Below are positions 20,300-28,180 of a stretch of 64,000 bases of DNA, piece after piece. The DNA is taken from positions 62,001 to 126,000 of the forward strand of contig NZ_JPIK01000012.1 in the NCBI RefSeq assembly GCF_000717475.1. The letters run 5' to 3'. This DNA is from Desulfonatronum thiodismutans. GTDB taxonomy: Bacteria > Desulfobacterota > Desulfovibrionia > Desulfovibrionales > Desulfonatronaceae. Each line of letters opens with the position of its first letter. Within the stretch, counting starts at the first letter, position 1. Below the pieces are notes generated by a model. That model searched no databases. It was not told the origin of the DNA and worked only from the letters and a program-made list of their open reading frames with translations. Made by a program: the position numbers and the translations under genes.

Positions 20300-21417
20300 G
20301 CGGCCCGGACCAGCGACTGACCGTGCCCTCTCAGGTCCACTTTTAAAGCGGCACTTGGTTCCTGGGGATGGAAACAGTCCGACGCAAGCCGGACGGCGGA
20401 TACGACCCCGAGGTCCGGTTCTTGGCCAAGAGCCACATTTCGCACTTCCAGCCGTTCCAGGGCCGACTCCATGATCATCCGGATCAGGTCCCGATGGGCG
20501 ATACCCTGAAAGCCGCACAGAATGGACAGATCCGAACGAACCGGGTGCAGACCGGGCAGGGGGTTGACTTCCAGGATCTGGGCCGCGCCGTGTTCGTCCA
20601 GGCGGAAGTCCACCCGCCCTCCGTCCCGGGCCCCCAAACCGCGCCAGGTTTCCAGGGCCAGCAGGGACAGCATAGTTCCTTCCACGCCCTCCACCAGCCG
20701 GTAGCGGACCCGCTCCTCGTACTCCTCCTTGTTGTCCTGAGAGTAGATCAGCCGGTCCGCGCCTTCCAGAAGCAGCACCTCCATCACGCCCAGAGATCTG
20801 GCGCGCTTTCCCGTGCCGACGACGCCCACGGTGAACTCCCGGCCGGACAGGAAGCGCTCCACCAGCACCGGCTGGTCAAAGCGGCGCAGCAGGTCCGCGC
20901 AGGTCCGGGACAGCTCTTCCCTGGTTTGGATCAGGCTGGCGCACTCCACGCCCTTGCTGGTGCCCTCGGCCACGGGCTTGGCGAATAAGGGGAAAGCCAG
21001 GTTCACGGACTCCAGGTCAGCCAAAGATTCCACCAGGGCAAAGTCCGGCGTGGGCAGCTTCAGGTCCCGGAGCACCCGCTTGGTCATGGCCTTATGCAGG
21101 CACAGGCCAAGCAGCAGCGGATCGGAAAAGGTGCAAGGAATGCCGTATGCCTCCAGCAGGCTCGGCACCTGGGACTCGCGGCTGAAACCGCGCAGCCCCT
21201 CGGCGATATTGAAGACCATGTCCCAGCGTCGCCCCGCGCCCAGGGCGCGCATTACCGCGTCCAGATTGCCGATGCGCTCCGTTTCCAGGCCCATGGAGCG
21301 AATACCGGCCTCGATGGCTTCGATGGTTTCCGGGCTGTCGAACTCCGCGGTCTGTTCCAGCGTATAGCCCTGGGCCAAATAGTCCCGGCGCAGGTCGTAA
21401 GTCAGTCCGATTTTCAT
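20296..21417 (-). CDS. ATP-grasp ligase, D-Ala-D-Ala ligase-like (first of a tandem pair)
   Basis: The 373-residue product starts MKIGLTYDLRRDYLAQGY. It shows D-Ala-D-Ala ligase-type features: WDMVFNIAEGLRG (N-terminal domain), FPLFAKPVAEGTSKGVE (ATP-binding lysine and small loop), VLVERFLSGREFTVGVVG and GRVDFRLDEHG followed by ILEVNPLPGL (metal-binding Glu and Asn). It differs clearly from the second ligase, so the two probably catalyse successive or different condensations. Both ends overlap their neighbours by four bases (ATGA). Peptide-bond formation on an amino-acid carboxylate is the expected chemistry; the substrates are unknown. Confidence 0.85.
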   Translation of the reverse strand: MKIGLTYDLRRDYLAQGYTLEQTAEFDSPETIEAIEAGIRSMGLETERIGNLDAVMRALGAGRRWDMVFNIAEGLRGFSRESQVPSLLEAYGIPCTFSDPLLLGLCLHKAMTKRVLRDLKLPTPDFALVESLADLESVNLAFPLFAKPVAEGTSKGVECASLIQTREELSRTCADLLRRFDQPVLVERFLSGREFTVGVVGTGKRARSLGVMEVLLLEGADRLIYSQDNKEEYEERVRYRLVEGVEGTMLSLLALETWRGLGARDGGRVDFRLDEHGAAQILEVNPLPGLHPVRSDLSILCGFQGIAHRDLIRMIMESALERLEVRNVALGQEPDLGVVSAVRLASDCFHPQEPSAALKVDLRGHGQSLVRAA

Positions 21418-22757
21418 GCTCCACCTCCTGATTCCCGCGAGGCGAACGGCTCCGGATCATGCACGCGGAACGTTGCCCCCTCGAAGTTCCTGAACACCAG
21501 ATCTTCCCCGACTCGACCTTGGAGATACTCCGGGCATAATGGCGTCTTGCCCCCGCCGCCGGGCAGGTCCACCACGAAGTGGGGCACGGCGTAGCCCGAA
21601 GTGTGTCCGCGCAGGCCCTGAATCATCTCCAGGCCTCTGGTTACCGGGGTCCGAAAATGGCTGGTTCCCACCACCTGGTCGCACTGGTAGAGGTAATAGG
21701 GCCGGACGCGGTTGCGCAGCAGGCCCTGGAACAGGCTGGTCAGCGCGGGTACGGAGTCGTTCACGCCTTTGAGCAGCACGGTCTGCCCGCCCAGGGGAAT
21801 GCCGGCGTCCGCCAACCGGGTGCAGGCAGCGGACGCCTCCGGGGTCAACTCCTCGGCATGGGTGCAGTGGATGCTTATGAACAGCGGATGGTAGCGCTTG
21901 AGCATTTGGACCAGGCCGGTGGTGATCCGCTGGGGCAGGACCATGGGCACCTTGGTCCCAATGCGGATGATCTCCACGTGCGGGATGGCCCGCAGCCGCT
22001 GGAGCAGGTACTCCAGGGCGTGGTCCGTCATGGTCAGGGGATCGCCGCCGGAAACCAGCACGTCGCGCACCACGGAATTGCGGGCGATGTAGCGCAGGGC
22101 CGGTTCCCAGCGGCCCGGGCCTTGCGCGATATCCTGGCCGTGATCCGATCCCTGTCCAACGCGCCGGGAGCGGGTGCAGTACCGGCAGTACGTGGAGCAG
22201 AAATCCGTGGCCAGAAAGAGCACCCGGTCCGGATACCGATGGACCAGCCCCGGCGCCGGACTGTCATGCTCCTCGGCCAGGGGATCGCCCTGTTCGCAAG
22301 GAAGGACATGGTGCTCCGCCATGGTCGGGATCACGCACCGCCGCAAGGGATCGTGGGCGTCGCGGGCATCCACCAGACTGAGGTAGTAGGGCGTCGCGGC
22401 CATGGGCAACATGCTCAGGTCCGGACGCAAAGCTTCGCGCTCCGCGTCGGAAAGTACGAGCATCCGTTCCAGCTCATCAAGAGAGGTGACCCGGTGCTTC
22501 AGTTGCCAGCGCCAGTCGTTCCATTGGCCGGGCTTGGTTTGAGGATAGTGCTTGGCCAGAAAGGCCGCGGAGCGAGGATTGAGGGGAAAGGAAGGTTTCG
22601 TGGATTTGCGTGTCGCGAATCCACCCCAGGGACGGCCAAAAGTTTGGCCGATCACGCCGTCCAGCAGTCCGGTGAATCCGGACTCCGGTCCAGAGCCGAT
22701 GCCCGCGTCACGTAATAAAGCGGGAGGCTCGCTGTCCATCTCCATGATTTCTTCCAT
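21414..22757 (-). CDS. kamA: KamA family radical SAM protein, probable lysine 2,3-aminomutase
   Basis: The 447-residue product has the radical SAM cluster motif CSTYCRYC (Cys187, Cys191, Cys194) and the PLP segment VVDLPGGGGK with the Schiff-base lysine Lys404. In lysine 2,3-aminomutase two aspartates (Asp293 and Asp330, with Lys337 the PLP lysine) hold the substrate side-chain amine. Here Asp360, Asp397 and Lys404 have exactly the same 37- and 7-residue spacing. This favours L-lysine to beta-lysine conversion over the glutamate enzyme, which replaces both aspartates. The N-terminal 60 residues are poorly conserved. GAGG lies 7 bases before the ATG. It is the first gene of the ATGA-coupled unit. 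Confidence 0.88.
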   Translation of the reverse strand: MEEIMEMDSEPPALLRDAGIGSGPESGFTGLLDGVIGQTFGRPWGGFATRKSTKPSFPLNPRSAAFLAKHYPQTKPGQWNDWRWQLKHRVTSLDELERMLVLSDAEREALRPDLSMLPMAATPYYLSLVDARDAHDPLRRCVIPTMAEHHVLPCEQGDPLAEEHDSPAPGLVHRYPDRVLFLATDFCSTYCRYCTRSRRVGQGSDHGQDIAQGPGRWEPALRYIARNSVVRDVLVSGGDPLTMTDHALEYLLQRLRAIPHVEIIRIGTKVPMVLPQRITTGLVQMLKRYHPLFISIHCTHAEELTPEASAACTRLADAGIPLGGQTVLLKGVNDSVPALTSLFQGLLRNRVRPYYLYQCDQVVGTSHFRTPVTRGLEMIQGLRGHTSGYAVPHFVVDLPGGGGKTPLCPEYLQGRVGEDLVFRNFEGATFRVHDPEPFASRESGGGA

Positions 22758-22794
22758 GAATTGGCCTCGTGATTCTCCGGAAGATCGTCCCGGA

Positions 22795-22822
22795 ATAATA
22801 CATCCATATGCGCGACTCCCAA
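22795..22822 (-). promoter_or_regulatory. candidate sigma-70 promoter of the kamA cluster
   Basis: On the minus strand TTGGGA (22822-22817) is followed after 16 bases by TATTAT (22800-22795), about 38 bases before the kamA start codon. The -10 box is good and the -35 box partial, which suits an activated promoter. Confidence 0.5.
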
Positions 22823-22854
22823 AAGGTAACCACCTGACATAAAGAAGTTACCTT
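22823..22854. promoter_or_regulatory. 8+8 bp inverted repeat abutting the kamA -35 box
   Basis: AAGGTAAC (22823-22830) and GTTACCTT (22847-22854) are perfect inverted copies with a 16-base spacer, so the arm centres are about two helical turns apart. The repeat begins at the base next to the proposed -35 hexamer, the usual place for an activator site. The cognate regulator is not encoded nearby. Confidence 0.5.
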
Positions 22855-23341
22855 GACATCACCACGGGGGACATCCGAGGGAGGCGAAAAAAGATGAGGC
22901 CATTTGCTCCGAAATGTTGAAAAACACAAGAGGGGGAGAAGGAAATGGAGTGCTGGTCGCTGATGGGAAAGATGAGGTTTTGGCTGTAATAGTCAGTAAT
23001 AAAAGAATAAAATCCTAATGACCTGCAAGCGATGAATCTTTCGAGACCATGATCCGAGGATGAAGCTTAAGGGTAAAACGCGAGGCCCGTGGCCTTTTTG
23101 AGACAAAAAAGCAAACTCCAAAAGGTCGCCAATGAGTGATATATTCTCTTAAAATGTCGTTTTGTATGGCTAATTAGTCTCAAGCATATCCTTGAAGTCG
23201 CCTTCCTCAGCCCCAGTGGTTTCCAAAAATACGTTTTTTTTGATTCGAGACGACGCTGTGATGAATCGAACAGCTATCTCAATGAGATATGACGGAACTC
23301 GGGATGTGGGTCATTTTTGATATGGAGTTTCGTGATGCAAA

Positions 23342-23357
23342 CTTGACACAGGTCAAG
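23342..23357. promoter_or_regulatory. CRP/FNR-family-type palindrome upstream of ferredoxin
   Basis: CTTGAC-ACAG-GTCAAG is a perfect 16-base palindrome of the TTGAN4/TCAA class bound by CRP/FNR-family regulators. It lies 94 bases before the ferredoxin start. In sulfate reducers a CRP/FNR-family regulator (HcpR) is known to control hcp and an associated ferredoxin under nitrosative stress, so such control is plausible here. The regulator assignment is inference. Confidence 0.5.
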
Positions 23358-23451
23358 GCGGCTGATTCCGCAATGCGGCATACAGGACTCACGCGCAAGG
23401 GAAACTCGTCCGGCGCGACTGCAAAACCGCGACAACAAGGAGAGACGATTC

Positions 23452-24270
23452 ATGACCAAGCGACTGAGAGAAATGAGAGATATCGTTCGTATCGACGAGG
23501 ACCTTTGCGACGGCTGCGGGATCTGTGTACCTGGCTGCGCCGAAGGGGCCATTGAAATCATTGATGGCAAGGCCAAGCTGGTGGCCGAGAAATATTGCGA
23601 CGGCCTGGGTGCCTGCCTGGGAACCTGCCCCAAGGATGCCATCACGGTCATCAAACGCGAGGCCGACTCGTTTGACGAGGAAGCCGTGGAAGAGCGACTG
23701 CACGAACTCAAGGCCTCGGAGCAAGCACAAGCCGACCAGAAGCCGAAAGCTGCTCCAACCCTGGGTTGCGGATGCCCCGGCTCAGCCATGGCCACTTTTG
23801 CCCCGGCCAAGCCCGCCCCAGGTGCCTCATCAGCCGCTTCGGGTCCGCGGTCCGCGGAAGAATCGGTCTCGGCCCTGACCCACTGGCCGATCCAGATCCG
23901 GTTGATCCCTCCGCACGCCCCGTTTTTGAAGGGCGCGAATCTGTTGGTGGCCGCGGACTGCGTTCCGGCCGCCTACCCGGCTTTGCACCAGGAACTGCTG
24001 CCCGGTAAGGTGATCATGCTCGGCTGTCCCAAATTCGACGACGCCCAGAGCTATGTCGAACGCTTCGTCGACATCTTCAACCAGGCCGGGATCAACAGCA
24101 TCACCGTGTTGTCCATGGAAGTGCCCTGCTGCGCCGGGCTGGCCGAAATCGTCCGCCGGGCCCTGCTTGTCTCCGGAAAACATATTCCGTACCAGGAAAT
24201 CGTGATCACCCGCCAAGGCCGAATAGCTCCCCAAGGCAGGGCAGAGTTCAAGGGCATGCAGCCTTTGTAA
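23452..24270 (+). CDS. 4Fe-4S ferredoxin-type protein with C-terminal cysteine-containing domain
   Basis: The 272-residue product has an N-terminal ferredoxin module. The first cluster motif is complete (CDGCGICVPGC). The second reads CDGLGACLGTCP, with Leu where the second cysteine would be. A GCGCPGS motif follows near residue 104, after a charged linker. A C-terminal domain (about 150-272) contains MLGCPKFDD and a CCAG motif. This resembles the ferredoxin-like proteins often encoded beside hybrid-cluster protein genes in anaerobes, where a redox role in nitrosative-stress defence is proposed; hcp itself is not in the window. GGAG precedes the ATG. The cupin gene 218 bases downstream is probably in the same functional set. 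Confidence 0.85.
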   Translation: MTKRLREMRDIVRIDEDLCDGCGICVPGCAEGAIEIIDGKAKLVAEKYCDGLGACLGTCPKDAITVIKREADSFDEEAVEERLHELKASEQAQADQKPKAAPTLGCGCPGSAMATFAPAKPAPGASSAASGPRSAEESVSALTHWPIQIRLIPPHAPFLKGANLLVAADCVPAAYPALHQELLPGKVIMLGCPKFDDAQSYVERFVDIFNQAGINSITVLSMEVPCCAGLAEIVRRALLVSGKHIPYQEIVITRQGRIAPQGRAEFKGMQPL

Positions 24271-24308
24271 GAGCGAGTACGGCTACTCAGTTCCTCCAAG
24301 AATACGGA

Positions 24309-24389
24309 CTGGATACCCGCCTTCGCGGGAATGACATGTTTATTAGTGCTGTTCCCAAGTCAGTCATACCCGCGAAGGCGGGTATCCAG
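24309..24389. repeat. REP-like inverted pair (TACCCGCCTTCGCGGG type)
   Basis: The arm at 24309-24329 and its perfect 21-base inverted copy at 24369-24389 flank 39 bases. Allowing one mismatch extends each arm by about six bases (ATGAC/GTCAT). Each arm is itself a small hairpin (CCCGC-CTTC-GCGGG). The core matches the widespread extragenic repeat found next to ATGAC in many proteobacteria. It lies between the ferredoxin and cupin genes and may stabilise or attenuate the transcript. Confidence 0.7.
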
Positions 24390-24488
24390 CCGCGGAATGA
24401 GGCTCTAACCGGGCTGTACTGAATTGTTACGGGCGATTCGAATTAGCCGAAGCGAAAGTAAATCACCCCTCAACCAAGGAGTTCTATC

Positions 24489-24803
24489 ATGAAGAAGATC
24501 AATCTGTTCGAAGCCAACGGTTTCAACGACCTGGGGTTGAGCAAGTTTCTGGTGCATGATTCGCCCTACTTCAAAATTCTGAATTTCAACTTCAGAGCCG
24601 GACAGCAACTGCCCATCCATTCCCACGACATCGAAGGACAGCTCTCGATCCTGGTCGTTGAAGGCGAAGGAGAATTCCTGGCCCAGGACGGAACCCTTCC
24701 GGCCAAGCCCGGTGACGTCCTGGTCTGCGACATCAGCGTGCCCCACGGCATCAAGGCGACAACGGACATGCGGACCTTGGTGACCATCGCTCCGCCGATC
24801 TGA
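24489..24803 (+). CDS. small cupin-domain protein
   Basis: The 104-residue product is one cupin barrel. Motif 1 is present as LPIHSHDIEGQLSILVVEGEG (metal-ligand histidines in HSH and a following Glu region), and motif 2 as KPGDVLVCDISVPHGI (final His ligand). Metal binding is likely but no substrate can be named. The start follows AAGGAG (ACCAAGGAGTTCTATC) with a normal gap. The gene lies downstream of the ferredoxin gene on the same strand, across a REP-like element, and ends at a strong terminator, which suggests a two-gene unit. Confidence 0.85.
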   Translation: MKKINLFEANGFNDLGLSKFLVHDSPYFKILNFNFRAGQQLPIHSHDIEGQLSILVVEGEGEFLAQDGTLPAKPGDVLVCDISVPHGIKATTDMRTLVTIAPPI

Positions 24804-24821
24804 TGGGGCCTAGCGACAGAG

Positions 24822-24867
24822 AACAAATAATCGTGCCGGGCTGAAAAGCCCGGCACGATTATTTGTT
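24822..24867. terminator. bidirectional rho-independent terminator
   Basis: This is a perfect 21-base stem closed by a GAAA tetraloop (24843-24846). The outer part is AACAAATAA/TTATTTGTT, so both strands end in a T-rich arm after a GC-rich core (GTGCCGGGCT). It lies between the convergent cupin and hydantoinase genes and should serve both. Confidence 0.88.
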
Positions 24868-24902
24868 GATCATTGGGAGGCCTAACCGTCTAATCGACGG
24901 AT

Positions 24903-27014
24903 TCAGCTGTTGATATCCAGTACCAAGGCCCCGAATTCATCCACCCGGGCCTCGGCAAAGGGCGGGACCAGCAGGGTGGAGGTGTATTCCACGATCACGG
25001 CGGGGCCGGGAAGGTGGTTGTCGGCCAGGAGGGCGTCGCGTTGCCAGATGTTGGTGTCGTGGACTTGTCCGTCAAAGACCACCGGCCGGGTGTCCAACAG
25101 GGCGTCCGCTGGTGGCTGGGCCGTGCCTTGGGCAATGGAGGCAAAGACCGGTTTCTTGGGGACGCCTCGGGCTCGAAGGCGCAGGGTAACGATTTCCACG
25201 GGTTTGGATGGATTGCGGTAGCCGTATGCCTTTTCATGCAGTTCGTGGAAGGCGTCCGCTGGGTCGGCCTGAATGTCGAATGGGGTGATGATCTCAAAGG
25301 ATTGGCCTTGGTAACGCATGTCCAGGAAGCGCTCCAGCAGGACATCCTCGTTGGAAACGCCCTCCTCGGCCATCTCCTGGACGGCCCGTGATTCCAGAGG
25401 GGCGAAAAGCCCCAGCAACTCGTCCGTAAGCTCTCGCGTTTTCCTTGATGAGGTTCCAGGCCCTGCTTCCGGCCCTGGTCCCGGCGCTTCCCGCATCACG
25501 GTCTGGGAATAATCCTTGATCACGTCGGCCATGACCATGCCCACCGCGGAGAGGATGCCCGGATTCATGGGGATCAGCACCCGGGGCATGTTCAGCAGCT
25601 TGGCCAGATACGCGGCATGCAGGCCACCGGCCCCGCCGAAGGAGAAGAGCGTGAATTCCCTGGGATCAAAGCCTCGCTCCACGGAAATGACCCGGATGGC
25701 CCGCTCCATGTTGGCGTTGGCCACGGCAAGGACGCCTTCGGCAAGTTCACGGGGGGCGAGCCTCATTTTTTGCGCCGTGACTTCGAAGGGTTCCTGAATT
25801 CGCCGGACGTCCAGGGCCATGTTCCCGCCCAAAAAATAATCCGGCAGCAGCCGTCCCAGAAACAGATTCGCGTCCGTGACCGTAATCCGCTCGCCGCGGC
25901 CGTAGCAGATGGGGCCGGGGTCGGCCCCGGCGGATTCAGGCCCCACGGTCAGGGCCCCCCCGGCGTCCAGCCCGGCAATGGACCCGCCTCCAGCGCCCAC
26001 GGTGTGGATGTCCAGCATCGGGGTGCGCACCGGATAGCCGGAAATAGCCGCGTCCGTGGTCAGGGAGAGATCGCCGTTCAGCAGGGCCACATCCGTGGAC
26101 GTGCCGCCCATGTCAAAGGTGATTAGCCGATCGAAGCCGGACAGCCGGCCCATGGCCAGGGCTCCGACAACCCCGCCGGCCGGACCTGAGAGGATGGTCC
26201 GCACGGACTCACGCATGGCCGTGGCCGCGGAAATGGATCCGCCGTTGGACTGCATGATCCGCAGGGTGCTTTCCGGATGGCCGCCCTCGGCCTCCGGGGC
26301 CTGGAGGTGGTCCTGCAGAAACGACAGATACCGGTGCATCTTCGGGGAGACGTAGGCGTTGATCACCGTGGTGGACATCCGCTCGAACTCCCGGAACTCG
26401 GCCAGAATCTCGTGAGACAAAGAGACCGGCGGCCCGGCCTCGCCGCCTAGTTCGGCCAGCAGTTCGGCCATGCGCCGCTCATGAGCCGGGTTGGCGAAAC
26501 CGAACAAAAAGCAGACCGCCACGGATTCCGCGCCCGAGGCGAGGATTTCCCGGACCACCTCCGCGGCCCGCCCCTCGTCCAGGGGCGTGCGTTCTTCCCC
26601 GCTCTGGATCATCCGTCCTGGCACGCCAAAGCAAAGTTCCTGAGGAACCAATGGCTGCTCCTTGACGTAGGCCAAGTCGTACAGTCGGGAACGGTTCTGG
26701 CGGCCGATGGCCATCACGTCCTCGAATCCGGCGTTGGTGATCAGAGCCGTGCACACGCCCTTGCGTTCCAGAATGGCGTTGGTGGCCACGGTGGAGCCGT
26801 GGACCACCTGCACCGGTCCGTGTCCGGCTATGGACCGTAATCCGTCCAGCACGGCCCGGGCCGGATTGTCCGGCGTGGAAAGCAGCTTAAACACCTGCCA
26901 GCCGTCGCCGTCCTGGTAGATCAGATCCGTGAAGGTCCCACCGGTGTCTACGCCGATGATACAGGAGCCGACGCGGGTGCGGGATGATGAGAGCGAGCGT
27001 GGATGTGGGGTCAT
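24903..27014 (-). CDS. hydantoinase/oxoprolinase family protein, HyuA type
   Basis: The 703-residue product is an ASKHA-fold ATP-dependent cyclic-amide hydrolase subunit. The N-terminus has GVDTGGTFTDLI (phosphate 1 motif) followed by HGSTVATNAILERKG. Further motifs are FDMGGTSTDVALLNG (phosphate 2) and the GAGGGSIAGLD and FSFGGAGGLHA segments. Family members hydrolyse N-methylhydantoin, hydantoins, 5-oxoproline or acetone-type substrates, and usually need a HyuB partner. No hyuB gene lies beside this one. It is divergent, with a 134-base gap, from a TRAP transporter operon that may import its substrate. The start codon has no clear ribosome-binding site. Confidence 0.87.
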   Translation of the reverse strand: MTPHPRSLSSSRTRVGSCIIGVDTGGTFTDLIYQDGDGWQVFKLLSTPDNPARAVLDGLRSIAGHGPVQVVHGSTVATNAILERKGVCTALITNAGFEDVMAIGRQNRSRLYDLAYVKEQPLVPQELCFGVPGRMIQSGEERTPLDEGRAAEVVREILASGAESVAVCFLFGFANPAHERRMAELLAELGGEAGPPVSLSHEILAEFREFERMSTTVINAYVSPKMHRYLSFLQDHLQAPEAEGGHPESTLRIMQSNGGSISAATAMRESVRTILSGPAGGVVGALAMGRLSGFDRLITFDMGGTSTDVALLNGDLSLTTDAAISGYPVRTPMLDIHTVGAGGGSIAGLDAGGALTVGPESAGADPGPICYGRGERITVTDANLFLGRLLPDYFLGGNMALDVRRIQEPFEVTAQKMRLAPRELAEGVLAVANANMERAIRVISVERGFDPREFTLFSFGGAGGLHAAYLAKLLNMPRVLIPMNPGILSAVGMVMADVIKDYSQTVMREAPGPGPEAGPGTSSRKTRELTDELLGLFAPLESRAVQEMAEEGVSNEDVLLERFLDMRYQGQSFEIITPFDIQADPADAFHELHEKAYGYRNPSKPVEIVTLRLRARGVPKKPVFASIAQGTAQPPADALLDTRPVVFDGQVHDTNIWQRDALLADNHLPGPAVIVEYTSTLLVPPFAEARVDEFGALVLDINS

Positions 27015-27148
27015 GGGGTGGAGATGATATTGGGATGAAAGGTTGAGAGGCGACGATGAACAACCTTGCCGAATTTTTCATGACCGTGTAACAGAGTTGT
27101 CGCAAACTTTCCAGCTTTTCCCCAACCGCTACAGGAGGATTTACAAAA

Positions 27149-28135
27149 ATGCGAAAACGCCTTGCTCTGCTCGTCGCCCTGGTCTGTTTTTCGGCGTTGG
27201 CTTGCGTATCCTGGGCCAATGCCCAGACCATGCGCATGGATTTGAACGCCATCTACCCGGCTTCCAACTTCCACTCCCAGGGGGCGGTGAACTTTGCCGA
27301 GAAGGTCCGGGAGTCCACGGGCGGCTCAGTGGACATCACCGTGCACCCCGGCGGCAGCCTGGGTTTCAAGGGGCCGGAACTGCTCAAGGCGATCATGGAC
27401 GGCACTCTGCCCATGTCCGACATCCTGATGGGCGTGGTTTCCGGCAGCGAAGAGATTTTCGGGCTGTCCACATACCCGATGATTGTGGGCTCCTACGCCG
27501 AAGCCAAGGTCTTTTACGACGCGGCCAAGCCACATTATGAAAGCGCCTGCGCCAAGTGGAACCAGAAGCTGCTCTACGCCGCGCCCTGGCCGCCCTCGGG
27601 GCTGTTCACCAAGAAGCCTCTGATGGCTCTGGCGGACATGAGCGGACTGAAGACCCGAACCTACGATCGCAACGGAGCCCTGTTTCTGGAAAAAGCCGGC
27701 GGCAATCCCATGTCCCTGCCCTGGGGCGAGGTTTATTCCGCCCTGTCCACCGGCCTGATCGACTCGGTGCTCACCTCCGCGGTCTCGGGCAAGGACGGGG
27801 CCTTCTGGGAGGTCTTGGACCACTTCACCAAGATCAACTTCGCCTATCCTCTGAACATGGTGACCATCAATCTGGACTACTGGAACGCGCTCAGCCCGGA
27901 CCAGCGGCAGGCCATGCTTGCCGCGGCGGCGGAAGTCGAGGCCGAACAATGGGCCGCTTCGGAAACCGGCAACGAGGACTCCCTCCAGATTCTGGCGGCC
28001 AACGGCATCACCATCGCTGAAATGACCCCGGAAATCGAGAACGCCCTGCGCGACTTCGCCATGGAAATTCTCGAAGAATTCAAGGCCCAAGCCGGAGAGG
28101 AATCCAAGGCAGCCTTATTGGCCATTGGGAAGTAA
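27149..28135 (+). CDS. dctP: TRAP transporter substrate-binding protein, DctP family
   Basis: The 328-residue product has a signal peptide ending near SWANAQT and the DctP fold. The N-terminal segment has HPGGSLGFKGPELLKAIMDG, and the substrate-carboxylate region is GLKTRTYDRNGALFLE with the conserved Arg. It is a periplasmic receptor that delivers an organic acid to the DctQM permease. AGGAGG precedes the ATG with a 10-base gap. A strong hairpin with eight T follows the stop, so the receptor should be made in excess over the permease. The divergent HyuA-type gene suggests a cyclic amide, an N-carbamoyl acid or a related acid as ligand, but that is only positional. Confidence 0.9.
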   Translation: MRKRLALLVALVCFSALACVSWANAQTMRMDLNAIYPASNFHSQGAVNFAEKVRESTGGSVDITVHPGGSLGFKGPELLKAIMDGTLPMSDILMGVVSGSEEIFGLSTYPMIVGSYAEAKVFYDAAKPHYESACAKWNQKLLYAAPWPPSGLFTKKPLMALADMSGLKTRTYDRNGALFLEKAGGNPMSLPWGEVYSALSTGLIDSVLTSAVSGKDGAFWEVLDHFTKINFAYPLNMVTINLDYWNALSPDQRQAMLAAAAEVEAEQWAASETGNEDSLQILAANGITIAEMTPEIENALRDFAMEILEEFKAQAGEESKAALLAIGK

Positions 28136-28143
28136 CGTTGTTT

Positions 28144-28174
28144 GGGGCGGCGGCGGGCGCCGCCCCTTTTTTTT
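28144..28174 (+). terminator. intra-operon terminator/attenuator between dctP and dctQ
   Basis: GGGGCGGCG (28144-28152) pairs with CGCCGCCCC (28158-28166), and eight T follow. Its place between the receptor and permease genes fits partial termination that lowers permease expression. Confidence 0.85.
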
Positions 28175-28180
28175 ATGACG

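Larger units (their letters stand above)
22758..23451. other. 694-base divergent region between kamA and ferredoxin
   Basis: There is no supported gene. The kamA promoter and inverted repeat occupy 22795-22854. The middle part (about 22980-23250) is AT-rich. It includes a weak AGGCC/GGCCT stem with a T-run (23083-23099), which is not clearly a terminator because no gene precedes it. The ferredoxin end carries the FNR-like palindrome. An undetected small RNA in the AT-rich middle cannot be excluded. Confidence 0.45.

Noticed and set aside
23083..23099. AGGCC/GGCCT stem with T-run
   Set aside because: The stem is only 5 bp, and no upstream gene on that strand needs a terminator.
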